A stretch of 64,000 bases of DNA from Spirabiliibacterium mucosae (GTDB taxonomy: Bacteria; Pseudomonadota; Gammaproteobacteria; Enterobacterales; Pasteurellaceae), in the NCBI RefSeq assembly GCF_014884965.1, contig NZ_JABTBO010000005.1, forward strand, positions 46,030-110,029. Reading direction: 5' to 3'. Shown piece after piece: positions 41,326 to 50,340 of the stretch (positions are counted from its first letter, which is position 1; every line of letters starts with the position of its first letter). Made by a program: the position numbers and the translations under genes. The notes beneath the pieces were generated by a model, which saw only the letters and a program-made list of their open reading frames with translations, had not been told where the DNA came from and ran no database searches.

Positions 41326-43056
41326 ATGCAAGTGGACTTTCACGGGGCTGGCGTTCCCCTATGCAAAACGTTCCTAGCGAACGAAACGCGCCCGTACCCG
41401 TTAGCGAAAAAGCTAACAACATACAGGGAGTCCGTTAATAACTTGCAAGAGTATGCGGACGCTATCCGTAAACACGCAGCACTCGGCCATTGGCTATACA
41501 AAGGCGCAACGACAAAAGAACTGAATAACGAATCGCGGAAAGGCCTAACAGACATTGCTGCACCCACAAGAATTTTAGTTTTAGACATCGACGGATTGTC
41601 GCTCGACATTCCAGGCATGATAATCAAAGGGGCGTTCAACGCAGACAAGCTCAAGACCGTAGCTGAAGCTATCGTCAACAATATCACTGGGCTGTCGAAC
41701 GTATCCTACGTGGCTTGTGCATCCTCCAGTTGCGGGTTGGTAGACGACGCTCGTCTCCACCTGCATTTTTTTCTCGACGCACCAGTCGCACCGAAGTCAT
41801 TAAAAATGTGGCTTCAAGAGTTAAACTTGAGCGTATTCAGTGCCAAGCTGAAGTTAAACCCTAGCGGGGCGTCATTGAAATGGATAGTCGACCCTTGCTT
41901 AGCGGACAACAGCCGCGGCATCTTCATTGCTCCGCCCAAGTTTGAAGGTGTAGAAAACCCGTTTGCCGACAACGCAGACCGTGTTATCTACGTTAAAAAA
42001 TCGCGCGAGACCGCGTACATCGCGGACCAGATTGCGAATATCGACCCGGAACAGCTGCACCAAAAAACAGAACAGCGCATAGACGAGCTGTACAAGTCAG
42101 AAGGCTTGAAACGTGAGAAACCGAAACTCAGGTCTATGCAGTTCAACGGGCAACCAACCGAGGTAGTCGATAACCCCAAACGTATATCAATGCACTACTC
42201 GTACCATAACGACCGATTTGCTTACTACAACATCGGCCCGCACGGCGACAGTAACGCATACTACGTTTATTTGGATAACCCAACGGTTGTATTTAACTTC
42301 AAAGGCGAAGAACCGTTCATGTTCGCCGCTGCTGATAAAGCGACATACGAAGAACACTGCGAACGATTCAAAAACGCTACGATTAAATCACCGACGGTTG
42401 TAAAACGACCTCTCGCATTTCTTGAGGACGGTACAAACTACTTGTTACTGCTCCACTCTCAAGAAGAAAACGCCATCGTGGCGGAGGAAATCACACGCGA
42501 TAAGACAAAAGCAGAACTGTGGTTCAATAACTATGGATTTGCTTTACCCGAAGCTGTGCCACCGGCCCAACGTCGTTTTAATCCAACGACAAACCAAGTG
42601 TTTCAGAAAGACCCAACCAACGGATATACATACGTTAACACCTTCCGTCCTAGCAAGTACATGAAGGAAACGTACGAGTCTCCGGTACCCGGTGTCAGTT
42701 ATGAGAATGCGACCTTGTTACAGTACGCTTGCCCGACGCTGTACAAAATCATTCACCACATGCTCGGCTGCGATGATAAAACCATCTGCCATTTTCTAAA
42801 CTGGTTCGCTTTTATCTTCCAACGTCGCATTAAACCTGAAACATGCTGGGTGCTACAAGGCACACAAGGCACAGGGAAAGGGGCATTTTACCGCAATGTG
42901 TGCCGACCTCTATGGGGCGAGAAGTACGCGTTTGAGAAACAGCTTCAAAACTTCGAAGACGATAAAAACGGCTGGGAGCAGTACGCCATGCTGGTACTTA
43001 TCGACGAAGTCAACATGAAGCACTCTCGCAGCGATAAAAGCTCGAAGCATTGTTGA
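41326..43056 (+). CDS. Primase-SF3 helicase, N-terminal part (frameshifted)
   Basis: The N-terminal region resembles an archaeo-eukaryotic-type primase: LVLDIDG (acidic pair), RLHLHFFLDAPV and WIVDPCLADNSRGIFIAPPKF. The SF3 helicase core begins at residue 510 with GTQGTGKGAF (Walker A) and LVLIDEV (Walker B), then the frame ends at 43056 in SRSDKSSKHC. The +1 frame continues the helicase without a gap (ARSIVENLITDDERTIRAMRRDQ). A run AAAA at 43036-43039, read as AAA, would restore one protein of about 830 residues. It would open and prime DNA for the phage polymerase. Confidence 0.75.
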   Translation: MQVDFHGAGVPLCKTFLANETRPYPLAKKLTTYRESVNNLQEYADAIRKHAALGHWLYKGATTKELNNESRKGLTDIAAPTRILVLDIDGLSLDIPGMIIKGAFNADKLKTVAEAIVNNITGLSNVSYVACASSSCGLVDDARLHLHFFLDAPVAPKSLKMWLQELNLSVFSAKLKLNPSGASLKWIVDPCLADNSRGIFIAPPKFEGVENPFADNADRVIYVKKSRETAYIADQIANIDPEQLHQKTEQRIDELYKSEGLKREKPKLRSMQFNGQPTEVVDNPKRISMHYSYHNDRFAYYNIGPHGDSNAYYVYLDNPTVVFNFKGEEPFMFAAADKATYEEHCERFKNATIKSPTVVKRPLAFLEDGTNYLLLLHSQEENAIVAEEITRDKTKAELWFNNYGFALPEAVPPAQRRFNPTTNQVFQKDPTNGYTYVNTFRPSKYMKETYESPVPGVSYENATLLQYACPTLYKIIHHMLGCDDKTICHFLNWFAFIFQRRIKPETCWVLQGTQGTGKGAFYRNVCRPLWGEKYAFEKQLQNFEDDKNGWEQYAMLVLIDEVNMKHSRSDKSSKHC

Positions 43057-43093
43057 AAACTTAATCACTGATGATGAGCGCACAATCCGCGCA

Positions 43094-43819
43094 ATGCGCA
43101 GAGACCAGGTGCAAGTTAAATCATTCACCAGCGTGATTATGTCAACCAACGACTTCGACGCATTAAATATCCCGGAGGGGGACCGTCGTTACAACGTCGC
43201 ACCACGGCAAGAGCAAAGACTCGTGGACAAATACCCTGAGTTTCTCTATCAACGCGAGGAAGTAGATGAGCAAATGTTAGACGAGCTGCCAAAACTCGCC
43301 GGCTATTTGCAAAACTTCAAAGTGAACGTGCCGATGGCACTAACCGCTCTGGAGAACGAAGCAAAACACCAAGCCCGTGAAGCAGGACGCTCAACAGCTG
43401 AAGCGTTTTTCGCAGCCATCCGACGCGGCGACCTCGATTACTTCACGACCGTGTTCGAGATTAAAGAGCAAGACGCTGTGTCGATCTCTCGCGTGCTAGA
43501 AGCGCGAACAACAGTTAGAAACTGGCTGATTGCGGTCTCGAAGCAAGAAGAGAACACGTTCGTGGAAACCGAATCCCTTCGACAGCTGTTTCAACTAATC
43601 GAAGGTACTCGAGAAATGACCTCGACGCGTTTCGGCAGGCTAATGGGCAAAATGGGTTTCACCTCTGCTCGTAAAGGAACACGACGTGGAATCCGCGTTA
43701 CATGGTCGATGGACGAAACGCTGCTGAAAGAACACCTCGATACCATACTATCCGACGCAGACGAGAACAAAAAGTTCAACACTGCGAATATGACGCTAGG
43801 AAATGGAGTTAAACACTAA
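43094..43819 (+). CDS. Primase-SF3 helicase, C-terminal part
   Basis: The continuation in the +1 frame is open upstream of the first ATG at 43094. FTSVIMSTNDFDALNIPEGDRRYNV holds the SF3 sensor region (motif C, STND) and the arginine-rich segment typical of DUF5906-type phage helicases. It lacks Walker motifs, so alone it cannot be a helicase. A long helical tail with a winged-helix-like end follows. Its stop is shared with the start of the nuclease gene at 43819. Confidence 0.7.
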   Translation: MRRDQVQVKSFTSVIMSTNDFDALNIPEGDRRYNVAPRQEQRLVDKYPEFLYQREEVDEQMLDELPKLAGYLQNFKVNVPMALTALENEAKHQAREAGRSTAEAFFAAIRRGDLDYFTTVFEIKEQDAVSISRVLEARTTVRNWLIAVSKQEENTFVETESLRQLFQLIEGTREMTSTRFGRLMGKMGFTSARKGTRRGIRVTWSMDETLLKEHLDTILSDADENKKFNTANMTLGNGVKH

Positions 43820-44646
43820 TGAAATTTTCACCCAAACCCTTGGCAAAGGTAACACCGCACGCCAAACCCAGTCCATCTCCAGCTGGGGCGGTGTTTACCG
43901 CTAAGCCGCTAAAGAAAACAAACGAACCAACGATTGAAACCGAGTTAACGCTCGGCCCAATCAAGACGTGGTCGTTCTCGAGCCTCGGCTCGTTTGAACA
44001 GTGCCCGCGTAAACTCGCATATCGTCGTATTGACAAGATACCTGAGCCGTCTGGAGAAGCGGCTCAACGAGGGTCGAAGATACACGATATGGCTGAACAG
44101 TATGTGCGTGGCAACCTTGAGGAGCTACCGAAAGAACTTGAACGCTTCAAGCGCGGGTTCGAAGCACTTAAGGCTGCATTTGCTGAAGGTAAAGTGTCAT
44201 GCGAAGAAGAATGGGGCTTTCGTACCGACTGGTCTTGCACAGAAGGCTGGAGAGACCCAGGCACGTGGCACTTGGCTAAACTTGACGCCTTCTACCGAGA
44301 GGACGACGGCTCAGCGATGGTCATTGACTACAAAACCGGGCGTAAATTCGGTAACGAGCTAAAGCATGGAGAGCAAGGCCTTACCTACGCTATCGGCGCA
44401 TTTATGAAATACCCAGAACTTGACTTCATCAAAGTCGAATTTTGGTACCTAGACAAAGGTGAAAAACTCGTTCGTGAATTTACACGCGACCAAGCGTTGA
44501 TTTTTCACCCGCGTCTACACAGTCGAGGCGTCGCAATGACAACCGCGACTGAGTTCCCAGCAACCCCGTCGATGAACGCCTGTAAGTGGTGTCATTACGG
44601 TAAGGAGGGTATCTGCCCGCTCGTTTGGGATGCGAGCCAGTTGTAA
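43819..44646 (+). CDS. PD-(D/E)XK nuclease, Cas4/RecB-like
   Basis: 275 residues. WSFSSLGSFEQCPRKLAYRRI (first Cys and arginines), GSKIHDMAE (the His), LAKLDAFY (Asp), MVIDYKTGR (the D-YK core) and a C-terminal ACKWCHYGKEGICP (three Cys, completing a possible Fe-S cluster with the N-terminal Cys) are all as in Cas4/RecB-like exonucleases. A role in phage recombination or end processing is inferred from the DNA-replication neighbourhood. Confidence 0.82.
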   Translation: MKFSPKPLAKVTPHAKPSPSPAGAVFTAKPLKKTNEPTIETELTLGPIKTWSFSSLGSFEQCPRKLAYRRIDKIPEPSGEAAQRGSKIHDMAEQYVRGNLEELPKELERFKRGFEALKAAFAEGKVSCEEEWGFRTDWSCTEGWRDPGTWHLAKLDAFYREDDGSAMVIDYKTGRKFGNELKHGEQGLTYAIGAFMKYPELDFIKVEFWYLDKGEKLVREFTRDQALIFHPRLHSRGVAMTTATEFPATPSMNACKWCHYGKEGICPLVWDASQL

Positions 44647-44677
44647 CAGATACACACGGAGACCAAAAATAACATAC

Positions 44678-44702
44678 CACCGCCTGACCAGCGGTGTTTT
44701 TT
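44678..44702 (+). terminator. Intrinsic terminator with GACCA loop
   Basis: CACCGC-ctgacca-GCGGTG followed by TTTTTT. It lies after the nuclease gene and just before the 44726 gene, and belongs to the recurrent GACCA-loop hairpin set. Confidence 0.75.
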
Positions 44703-44725
44703 ACACGACCAGGGGAGATATGCGT

Positions 44726-46321
44726 ATGTACAGTGCGCTAAAACAATCTGTGCTCGATAGCATGGAAAAAGACGGCTACGAGCCAATTATCATTGAATCA
44801 AAACATGTTGTGGGCGAAGACATTGAATTTAGCGTTTTCAGAGCGGTTTGTAACGCTTTAAACCACGATGATTTTTCTAGCGTGTTAGACACAGAAAAAC
44901 TTTCTGCTAGTCCTAACCAAGGGCCCCAATGGTTTAGAGAGCTACGCTGGAACGTCGATAAAGTTGAACGCAACACGATATACGTAACCGTAAGTTCTGT
45001 CGCGTTACATATTAAGTCAACAAAAATCGGCCGCGCCATCCGTAAAGTTTTTCCGGGGCTAACCGACGAGCAAGTAAAACGCGCAACAAACGAGCTTACT
45101 GCACGACTTGCGGCCAAATACTGGGTGTGCACCACGGACCGTTTCATCGAGCTGCACTACCAAGCGCTCAAGCGCACGCAAAAATTCACTTCTTGTATGG
45201 CTTACAATAATGGGCGATATGGCCGCCGCCGCGAACCGAGCCACCAAGCCGATTACGTCGATGAGTACAAAAACGCGGGCGTGCTAGACCTCGGCGACAG
45301 TTACTATGCGCACCCATGCGAAGCGTACAACCACACAGAGTTTCGACTGGCATTGATTACGTCGCTAGACCCTAAATCTAAAGCGTTCAAAGAAGCAGAG
45401 TACCCATTTATCGCTCGCGCTATCGTCCACCGTGACACCGAGCATGGTGATGTAGTTTTCGCTTACAACCGCGCCTACGGCAACGAGCAAGCGGTCCGCG
45501 CGATGTCCTGCTCACGAGCTTTTAAAGGTGATATGCCAGACACTGTTGAACTTAGACAAGTACGCGACGAAGATGGCCGCCTCGTATTACCCTACGTAGA
45601 CTGCGATAACCGTATCCACATCTGCGATGAGGACAACTCAACCTACGACGACGCAGTTCCCTATGCAGTTTTCGGCTATACCTTGTACGACACACATGAA
45701 GTGGAGCACTCATCAGGTCGCCTCAACTGCGACAGAGAGCCTGTGGCTTACTGCGAAGGTAGTGGCGAACCAATCTACGATGAATATGACATCATCTGGG
45801 ACGTTCATGGCGACCCATACGCAGATTGGAACCATGATGACTACCTCCGCTGGGTCGAATCACGCGACGAGTACTACCCGCTAGATGAAACTGTCTGGGA
45901 CGACCTTAATGACGCCAACATTGCAGAAGATGACGCCGTCGAGTACATCGGTACCGATGGTTACACCTACTACACTCACCAAGATGAGATCGGCGACTGG
46001 ATTTTAGAACTCGCTGGCGGACGTGGCTACGACGCTGAGTACGCCCACCGCGACTGCAACCTCGCAGAAATCAGCGGTGAGCTGTACTTAATCGACAAGG
46101 ACGATGATGTTGTTTACTCAGACATCGAAGACCAATACGTACTTAAGTCAGATTCCGTCGAAGTACTTACCTCGCTCGACGGTGATACCGACTGGGCCGA
46201 CGCAGATAACGACGACGTGAAACAACTGGCAATCGCAGCACTTGACTGCGAGTACGCGCTCGTCGACCTAGTTGAAGAACATGATGGACTCTACTACTTA
46301 ACCACTGAGGAGGCTGCATAA
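44726..46321 (+). CDS. Large acidic phage protein, unknown
   Basis: 531 residues (ATG 44726, GGGGAG upstream; ATG 44720 also possible). The N-terminal domain (MYSALKQSVLDSMEKDG) and a middle domain with YAHPCEAYNHTEFRLAL and YPFIARAIVHRD...RAYGNEQAVRAM are shared with the next two genes. The C-terminal 200 residues are very Asp/Glu/Tyr-rich with repeated D.V.Y...D..Y patterns. No known catalytic motif. Extreme acidity suggests DNA mimicry as one possibility. Confidence 0.55.
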   Translation: MYSALKQSVLDSMEKDGYEPIIIESKHVVGEDIEFSVFRAVCNALNHDDFSSVLDTEKLSASPNQGPQWFRELRWNVDKVERNTIYVTVSSVALHIKSTKIGRAIRKVFPGLTDEQVKRATNELTARLAAKYWVCTTDRFIELHYQALKRTQKFTSCMAYNNGRYGRRREPSHQADYVDEYKNAGVLDLGDSYYAHPCEAYNHTEFRLALITSLDPKSKAFKEAEYPFIARAIVHRDTEHGDVVFAYNRAYGNEQAVRAMSCSRAFKGDMPDTVELRQVRDEDGRLVLPYVDCDNRIHICDEDNSTYDDAVPYAVFGYTLYDTHEVEHSSGRLNCDREPVAYCEGSGEPIYDEYDIIWDVHGDPYADWNHDDYLRWVESRDEYYPLDETVWDDLNDANIAEDDAVEYIGTDGYTYYTHQDEIGDWILELAGGRGYDAEYAHRDCNLAEISGELYLIDKDDDVVYSDIEDQYVLKSDSVEVLTSLDGDTDWADADNDDVKQLAIAALDCEYALVDLVEEHDGLYYLTTEEAA

Positions 46322-46770
46322 TGGCTTTCACTTCAACCACGTTCAACTTCTTGAAACAAACTGTCCTCGACTCAATGGCCGAGGACGCCAAGAACGGCCT
46401 AATAACTGGCAAAGTGATGAAAACAGGAGGTTTTCAAACGGCGACGTTTTATGCGAGGCTAATCTCAAACGAAGTAACACGCGCTGTGTTCAATGTGTCG
46501 AAGAATTTCTGCCCAGAGCACGAGCCAAACATCATCGAGAAGATCGCCGATGTGCAAACAATCGACGGCGTAATCTACGTTAGGGAGTACGGAAAAAACG
46601 ACAAACAGCGTCTAGGCAAGTGGATGAACAAAAATCTTGAGCTCGATGCGATGCATAAAGACGAAATCATAAAACAAACCGTCAACGGCGTCGCCGCGAA
46701 AGTAGTTAGCCCAAGAGCGCGACGTGAACAGCTGCATGTCGAAACCTCCGAGAAACTACGGCCAGCCTAG
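46321..46770 (+). CDS. Paralogue of the 44726 protein, N-terminal piece
   Basis: 149 residues starting with FNFLKQTVLDSMAEDAKNG, parallel to MYSALKQSVLDSMEKDG of its neighbour. The homologous region continues in the +1 frame in the next gene, so this is probably the front of one frameshifted gene. Starts immediately at the upstream stop. Confidence 0.55.
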   Translation: MAFTSTTFNFLKQTVLDSMAEDAKNGLITGKVMKTGGFQTATFYARLISNEVTRAVFNVSKNFCPEHEPNIIEKIADVQTIDGVIYVREYGKNDKQRLGKWMNKNLELDAMHKDEIIKQTVNGVAAKVVSPRARREQLHVETSEKLRPA

Positions 46771-47422
46771 GGCTAGCCATATCCGCGCTTTTGACTGGGC
46801 ATTCGAAGAAGCAGCCCTCGCTCGCGCGAAATATGCCAGCGTGCCCGTTGACTCACTGACCGTGGAATACGTCCACCCATGCGAGGCGTATAACGGAACA
46901 CCTAACTGCCGGCTCGCCTTAGCAACATTCATTGACCCAACGTCCGATGAATTTAAAAACACTGACGAGTATCCATTCGTGGCTCGTGCGATTGTACAAA
47001 TCGACGATGACGGGCTAATCATGCCACGCGTTTACGGGGACGAACGCGCTATTACAGCAGCACAAGCTTGCCCCGCGTTCCTACTGGGCCACGAGTTCAC
47101 TGGGCTGCAATTGAATATGCCCTCAAACGTAGCGCCGTATATCGACTGCGACAATACTATCATCGAAGACGAGCACGGTACATGCTTCGGCGTTAGCTCG
47201 GAAGTGGCCTATGACCTATGCTGCGACGGCGAGGTTTATCACATTTATCGGGCGAACATTGGCACTGGAGAAATAGAAACACGATCTGACTACACGTACT
47301 GCCCAAACTGCGGGCGGGCGTACCCGATAGACAGCGACTATTTAAACGCAGCGAGTGAGCAAGAAGACAGCGGGGAAATTACGCACTACTGTAAACACTG
47401 TGTGCCTAAATACCTCAGATAG
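46724..47422 (+). CDS. Paralogue of the 44726 protein, C-terminal piece with zinc ribbon
   Basis: VEYVHPCEAYNGTPNCRLALATFIDPTS and YPFVARAIVQIDDDG...RVYGDERAITAAQA match the middle domain of the 44726 protein. It ends with two CxxC pairs (TYCPNCGRAY and HYCKHCVPKY), a zinc ribbon absent from the longer paralogue. The starts (GTG 46724, ATG 46736) have no good ribosome site, favouring a frameshift from the preceding frame near 46750-46770. Confidence 0.55.
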   Translation: MNSCMSKPPRNYGQPRASHIRAFDWAFEEAALARAKYASVPVDSLTVEYVHPCEAYNGTPNCRLALATFIDPTSDEFKNTDEYPFVARAIVQIDDDGLIMPRVYGDERAITAAQACPAFLLGHEFTGLQLNMPSNVAPYIDCDNTIIEDEHGTCFGVSSEVAYDLCCDGEVYHIYRANIGTGEIETRSDYTYCPNCGRAYPIDSDYLNAASEQEDSGEITHYCKHCVPKYLR

Positions 47423-47428
47423 TAAAAG

Positions 47429-47452
47429 GCCCCCAGCGACCAAACTGGGGGC
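47429..47452 (+). other. Leader hairpin with GACCA loop
   Basis: GCCCCCAG-cgaccaaa-CTGGGGGC followed directly by CACGGAGACCAAAACATCT and an ATG (47471) of a 27-codon frame. Same module as at 31.35, 41.05 and 44.68 kb. Confidence 0.6.
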
Positions 47453-47575
47453 ACGGAGACCAAAACATCTATGAGAGATATTCTGGGTGCTGAACGCCAA
47501 CAGGCGACCAGCTGTACGTCCGACCAAGGAAGTACGAAGACCACTATAAACTAAACGACCAAGGATTACAACACC

Positions 47576-48625
47576 ATGAAATTAACCGCAACAAACCCGA
47601 TTGACCTAATCCCTCAGATCTGCACCTACCGTCGTGCGCACAACAGCGCGGGCGAAAAGCAATTCCGTGCGGATTTTAAACAACTACTAATTGATGTCTC
47701 AGGCGCAACCGTAAATGAAGACGACTTCGGAAACATCTGGCTTGATATCGGGTCGGTTGACGTACTATTCGTTGCGCACATGGACTCTGTGCACCGTACC
47801 TTACCCGACAAAGTAAGCCAGAAAGTCACCGTTGACAATAACCTGCTCTCATTGGCCGAACTGGATGACTGTCTCGGCGCCGACGACGCGGTTGGCTTAG
47901 GTGTCTTGGTCAACCTAATCAGCCGCGGCGTCGAAGGCCGTTATCTGTTCACTCGCGGAGAGGAAGTCGGTCTACTTGGCGCAGATTATATCGTGTCTAG
48001 CACACCCGACCTACTGAAACAATCAAAAATCAGTATCGAAATCGACCGACGCGGAACGAAAGAAATCATTACGTATCAGTCAACTGGTGAGTGCGCCAGC
48101 GCTGAATTTGCGCTTGCTCTCGCGCAACAGCTGAACATGGGCCACAAACCGTCTGACAAAGGTGTGTACACAGATAATTCGCTCTTTGCTGAGTTTATCC
48201 CTGAAGTGGTCAACATCTCTGCGGGGTACGAAGGCGCGCACACAAGCAACGAATCGACAGACTTAGCTTACGCGCAAGAGCTCGCAAATGCGCTAGCAAA
48301 AGTAGACTGGAACGCTTTACCAATTAAGCGAAAACCAGCACCACCGTATTACGGCACTGGCGCAAAGTACAACCGCGTCGACTACACTGCACCGCTCTCT
48401 TTCGATGAGCTCTACGACTTGTGCTTGACTAAGCCTGAAGTTGCAGCTGCCGCGCTGTGTATGCTAGGCGTAACCGAATACGACATCGAGGACGCGCAGT
48501 TAGACCTAGACGACTATGTAAGCTACATAGACTATGACATCAACGATGAAGACTACGGAAAGGAAGACACTGATTATGGCAACGAATATCCCCAGCCCCT
48601 TCGCTCACCAAGCTTCCGCGACTAA
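47576..48625 (+). CDS. M20/M28/M42-like zinc metallopeptidase
   Basis: 349 residues. The di-zinc ligand pattern of co-catalytic aminopeptidases is visible: FVAHMDSVH (H.D), LGADDAVGLG (bridging Asp), FTRGEEVGLLGA (catalytic and binding Glu), IEIDRRG (Asp) and EGAHTSNE (His). The C-terminal 80 residues are acidic and beyond the usual fold. Such an enzyme is unusual in a phage DNA-replication cluster; its substrate is unknown. ATG follows CGACCAAGGA. Overlaps the helicase gene by 50 bp. Confidence 0.75.
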   Translation: MKLTATNPIDLIPQICTYRRAHNSAGEKQFRADFKQLLIDVSGATVNEDDFGNIWLDIGSVDVLFVAHMDSVHRTLPDKVSQKVTVDNNLLSLAELDDCLGADDAVGLGVLVNLISRGVEGRYLFTRGEEVGLLGADYIVSSTPDLLKQSKISIEIDRRGTKEIITYQSTGECASAEFALALAQQLNMGHKPSDKGVYTDNSLFAEFIPEVVNISAGYEGAHTSNESTDLAYAQELANALAKVDWNALPIKRKPAPPYYGTGAKYNRVDYTAPLSFDELYDLCLTKPEVAAAALCMLGVTEYDIEDAQLDLDDYVSYIDYDINDEDYGKEDTDYGNEYPQPLRSPSFRD

Positions 48626-49949
48626 GTTCTGGCTCGAAAAGACGCCAATCGTGGCAAACTTCTCGGACCCTGGTACGGGCAAGACCCGTGCCACGCTAGA
48701 CGCCATCAACCAGCGTGGCACAGGAAAACGTACGCTCGTAGTCGCACCCTTGTCGATACTGCAACCGTCATGGGGGGAGGACATAACTAAGTTCACGCCG
48801 AACCTAACCTACTCGATTGCAGACAGCAAAAACCGAGAAAAGGCGTTCAAACAAGACACAGACATCGTGCTAATAAATCACGATGGCGTAAAAGCGTTAG
48901 CGAGTAAAAAAGACCTGTTAAGCGAGTTCGATACTATTGTGGTAGACGAGTCCACCGCATTCAAAAACCGGACGAGTCAACGTTCAAAAGCTATCGACAA
49001 ACTTGTTGAAGGCCTTGACCACCGTATCATTTTATCGGGAACCCCGAACTCGAACGGTGTGCTAGACCTGTGGCATCAAATCTACATGCTAGACGGCGGT
49101 GAACGTCTAGGCAAAAACTTTTTCGGGTTCAGAAATGCGACCTGCGAACCCCGACTTCTCTCCGTCGGTGGCAGACAGATTACACTCTGGACCGAAAAAC
49201 CCCGCGCGATTGAGCAAGTGACGTCTATGCTGGCCGACATCGTCATTCGATTTAAATTCGAGGATGTTGTTGAAATCCCAGATAACTACACGCGCACAAT
49301 CACCGTGGATATACCACCGCAGATTCGTAAGCTCTACAAAGAGTTTATGAACACCGCGGTGTTAGCAACGGACGAGGGTGATGTGTTGGCGATCAACGCC
49401 GCCGTCAAGATGAGAAAACTGTTACAACTTCTAACAGGCGCGGTTTACGACAGTGAAGGCAACGTAAAACACATCCACTCGAACCGATACAACCTCGTCA
49501 TTGACCTGGTTGAAGAAACCGATTTCTCAGTTGTGGCCTTTAACTGGAAACACGAGAAAGAAGCCCTAACACAGCTCGCACGAGCCCGTCAGATTCCGTT
49601 TGGTGTAATCGACGGAGAAACGCCGACGGACGAACGTACGCGCATCGTTAGGGAATATCAAGAAGGTAATCTACGCGTAGTATTCGCGCACCCGCAATCA
49701 GCTGGGCACGGGCTAACCCTTACACGAGGAAACCGTACCATCTGGGCGAGCCCGACATACAACGCTGAGCATTACCAACAGTTCTGCCGGCGCATTTATC
49801 GCATCGGACAGCAACGTAAAACCGAGACTATCCGCATAGCCGCTAAAGGTACTGTGGAAGAAGGTGTTTACGAAAAACTCGAAGGCAAACTCTCCTCAAT
49901 GGATGATTTGCTCCACTATGTCAAACGCTTATATCAAGCAAACAAATAA
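48576..49949 (+). CDS. SNF2-family helicase / DNA-dependent ATPase
   Basis: 457 residues from ATG 48576. Motif I FSDPGTGKTRATL, Ia VVAPLSILQPSW, II VVDESTAFKN, III ILSGTPNSNG, then QSAGHGLTLTRG and QFCRRIYRIGQQRKTETI (motifs V and VI of SNF2). It is a compact phage-type SNF2 protein, likely acting in replication, recombination or transcription displacement. Part of the same operon as the peptidase. Confidence 0.87.
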   Translation: MATNIPSPFAHQASATKFWLEKTPIVANFSDPGTGKTRATLDAINQRGTGKRTLVVAPLSILQPSWGEDITKFTPNLTYSIADSKNREKAFKQDTDIVLINHDGVKALASKKDLLSEFDTIVVDESTAFKNRTSQRSKAIDKLVEGLDHRIILSGTPNSNGVLDLWHQIYMLDGGERLGKNFFGFRNATCEPRLLSVGGRQITLWTEKPRAIEQVTSMLADIVIRFKFEDVVEIPDNYTRTITVDIPPQIRKLYKEFMNTAVLATDEGDVLAINAAVKMRKLLQLLTGAVYDSEGNVKHIHSNRYNLVIDLVEETDFSVVAFNWKHEKEALTQLARARQIPFGVIDGETPTDERTRIVREYQEGNLRVVFAHPQSAGHGLTLTRGNRTIWASPTYNAEHYQQFCRRIYRIGQQRKTETIRIAAKGTVEEGVYEKLEGKLSSMDDLLHYVKRLYQANK

Positions 49950-49959
49950 GGAAACTACT

Positions 49960-50340
49960 ATGAAACAAGTAACTATCGACTACACAACTATTGCCAACCT
50001 TGCCAACCGCTTACGTAACGCCGTAAACCGCTACAACAAGATTGAAACCACTGACGATCTAGACGATAAGCTAGACACCGCGCGCAAACAGCTGGCTGAG
50101 CTGGCCGTTGACCCGCAAGCCGACGCGTCCGACATCATGCGGTTATCCAGTCAGATTAAAACGCTCTCTGATACTAAAGAGCGCACCGACAGCCACGTTG
50201 AAGACGCGCTAGAAACCATCGGTAAACTGAAATACTTAATCAATGAAGAACTAGCAAAAGTCGACGTAGATGAGCGCCCATGCGAATTATCCGACTTCAT
50301 CACACCAGCAAATAGAGAGGTGGCAGATGGCAACGCTTAA
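49960..50340 (+). CDS. Unknown helical 126-aa protein
   Basis: ATG 49960 with AAGGA upstream. Two long helices (RLRNAVNRYNKIETTDDLDDKL and ASDIMRLSSQIKTLSD) suggest a coiled-coil partner of the DNA proteins. Not recognised. Confidence 0.5.
   Translation: MKQVTIDYTTIANLANRLRNAVNRYNKIETTDDLDDKLDTARKQLAELAVDPQADASDIMRLSSQIKTLSDTKERTDSHVEDALETIGKLKYLINEELAKVDVDERPCELSDFITPANREVADGNA

Noticed and set aside
47471..47554. A 27-codon frame after the 47.4 kb hairpin
   Set aside because: It has the recurrent leader but no recognisable product. It may be a leader peptide, but the evidence is too thin to list as a gene.
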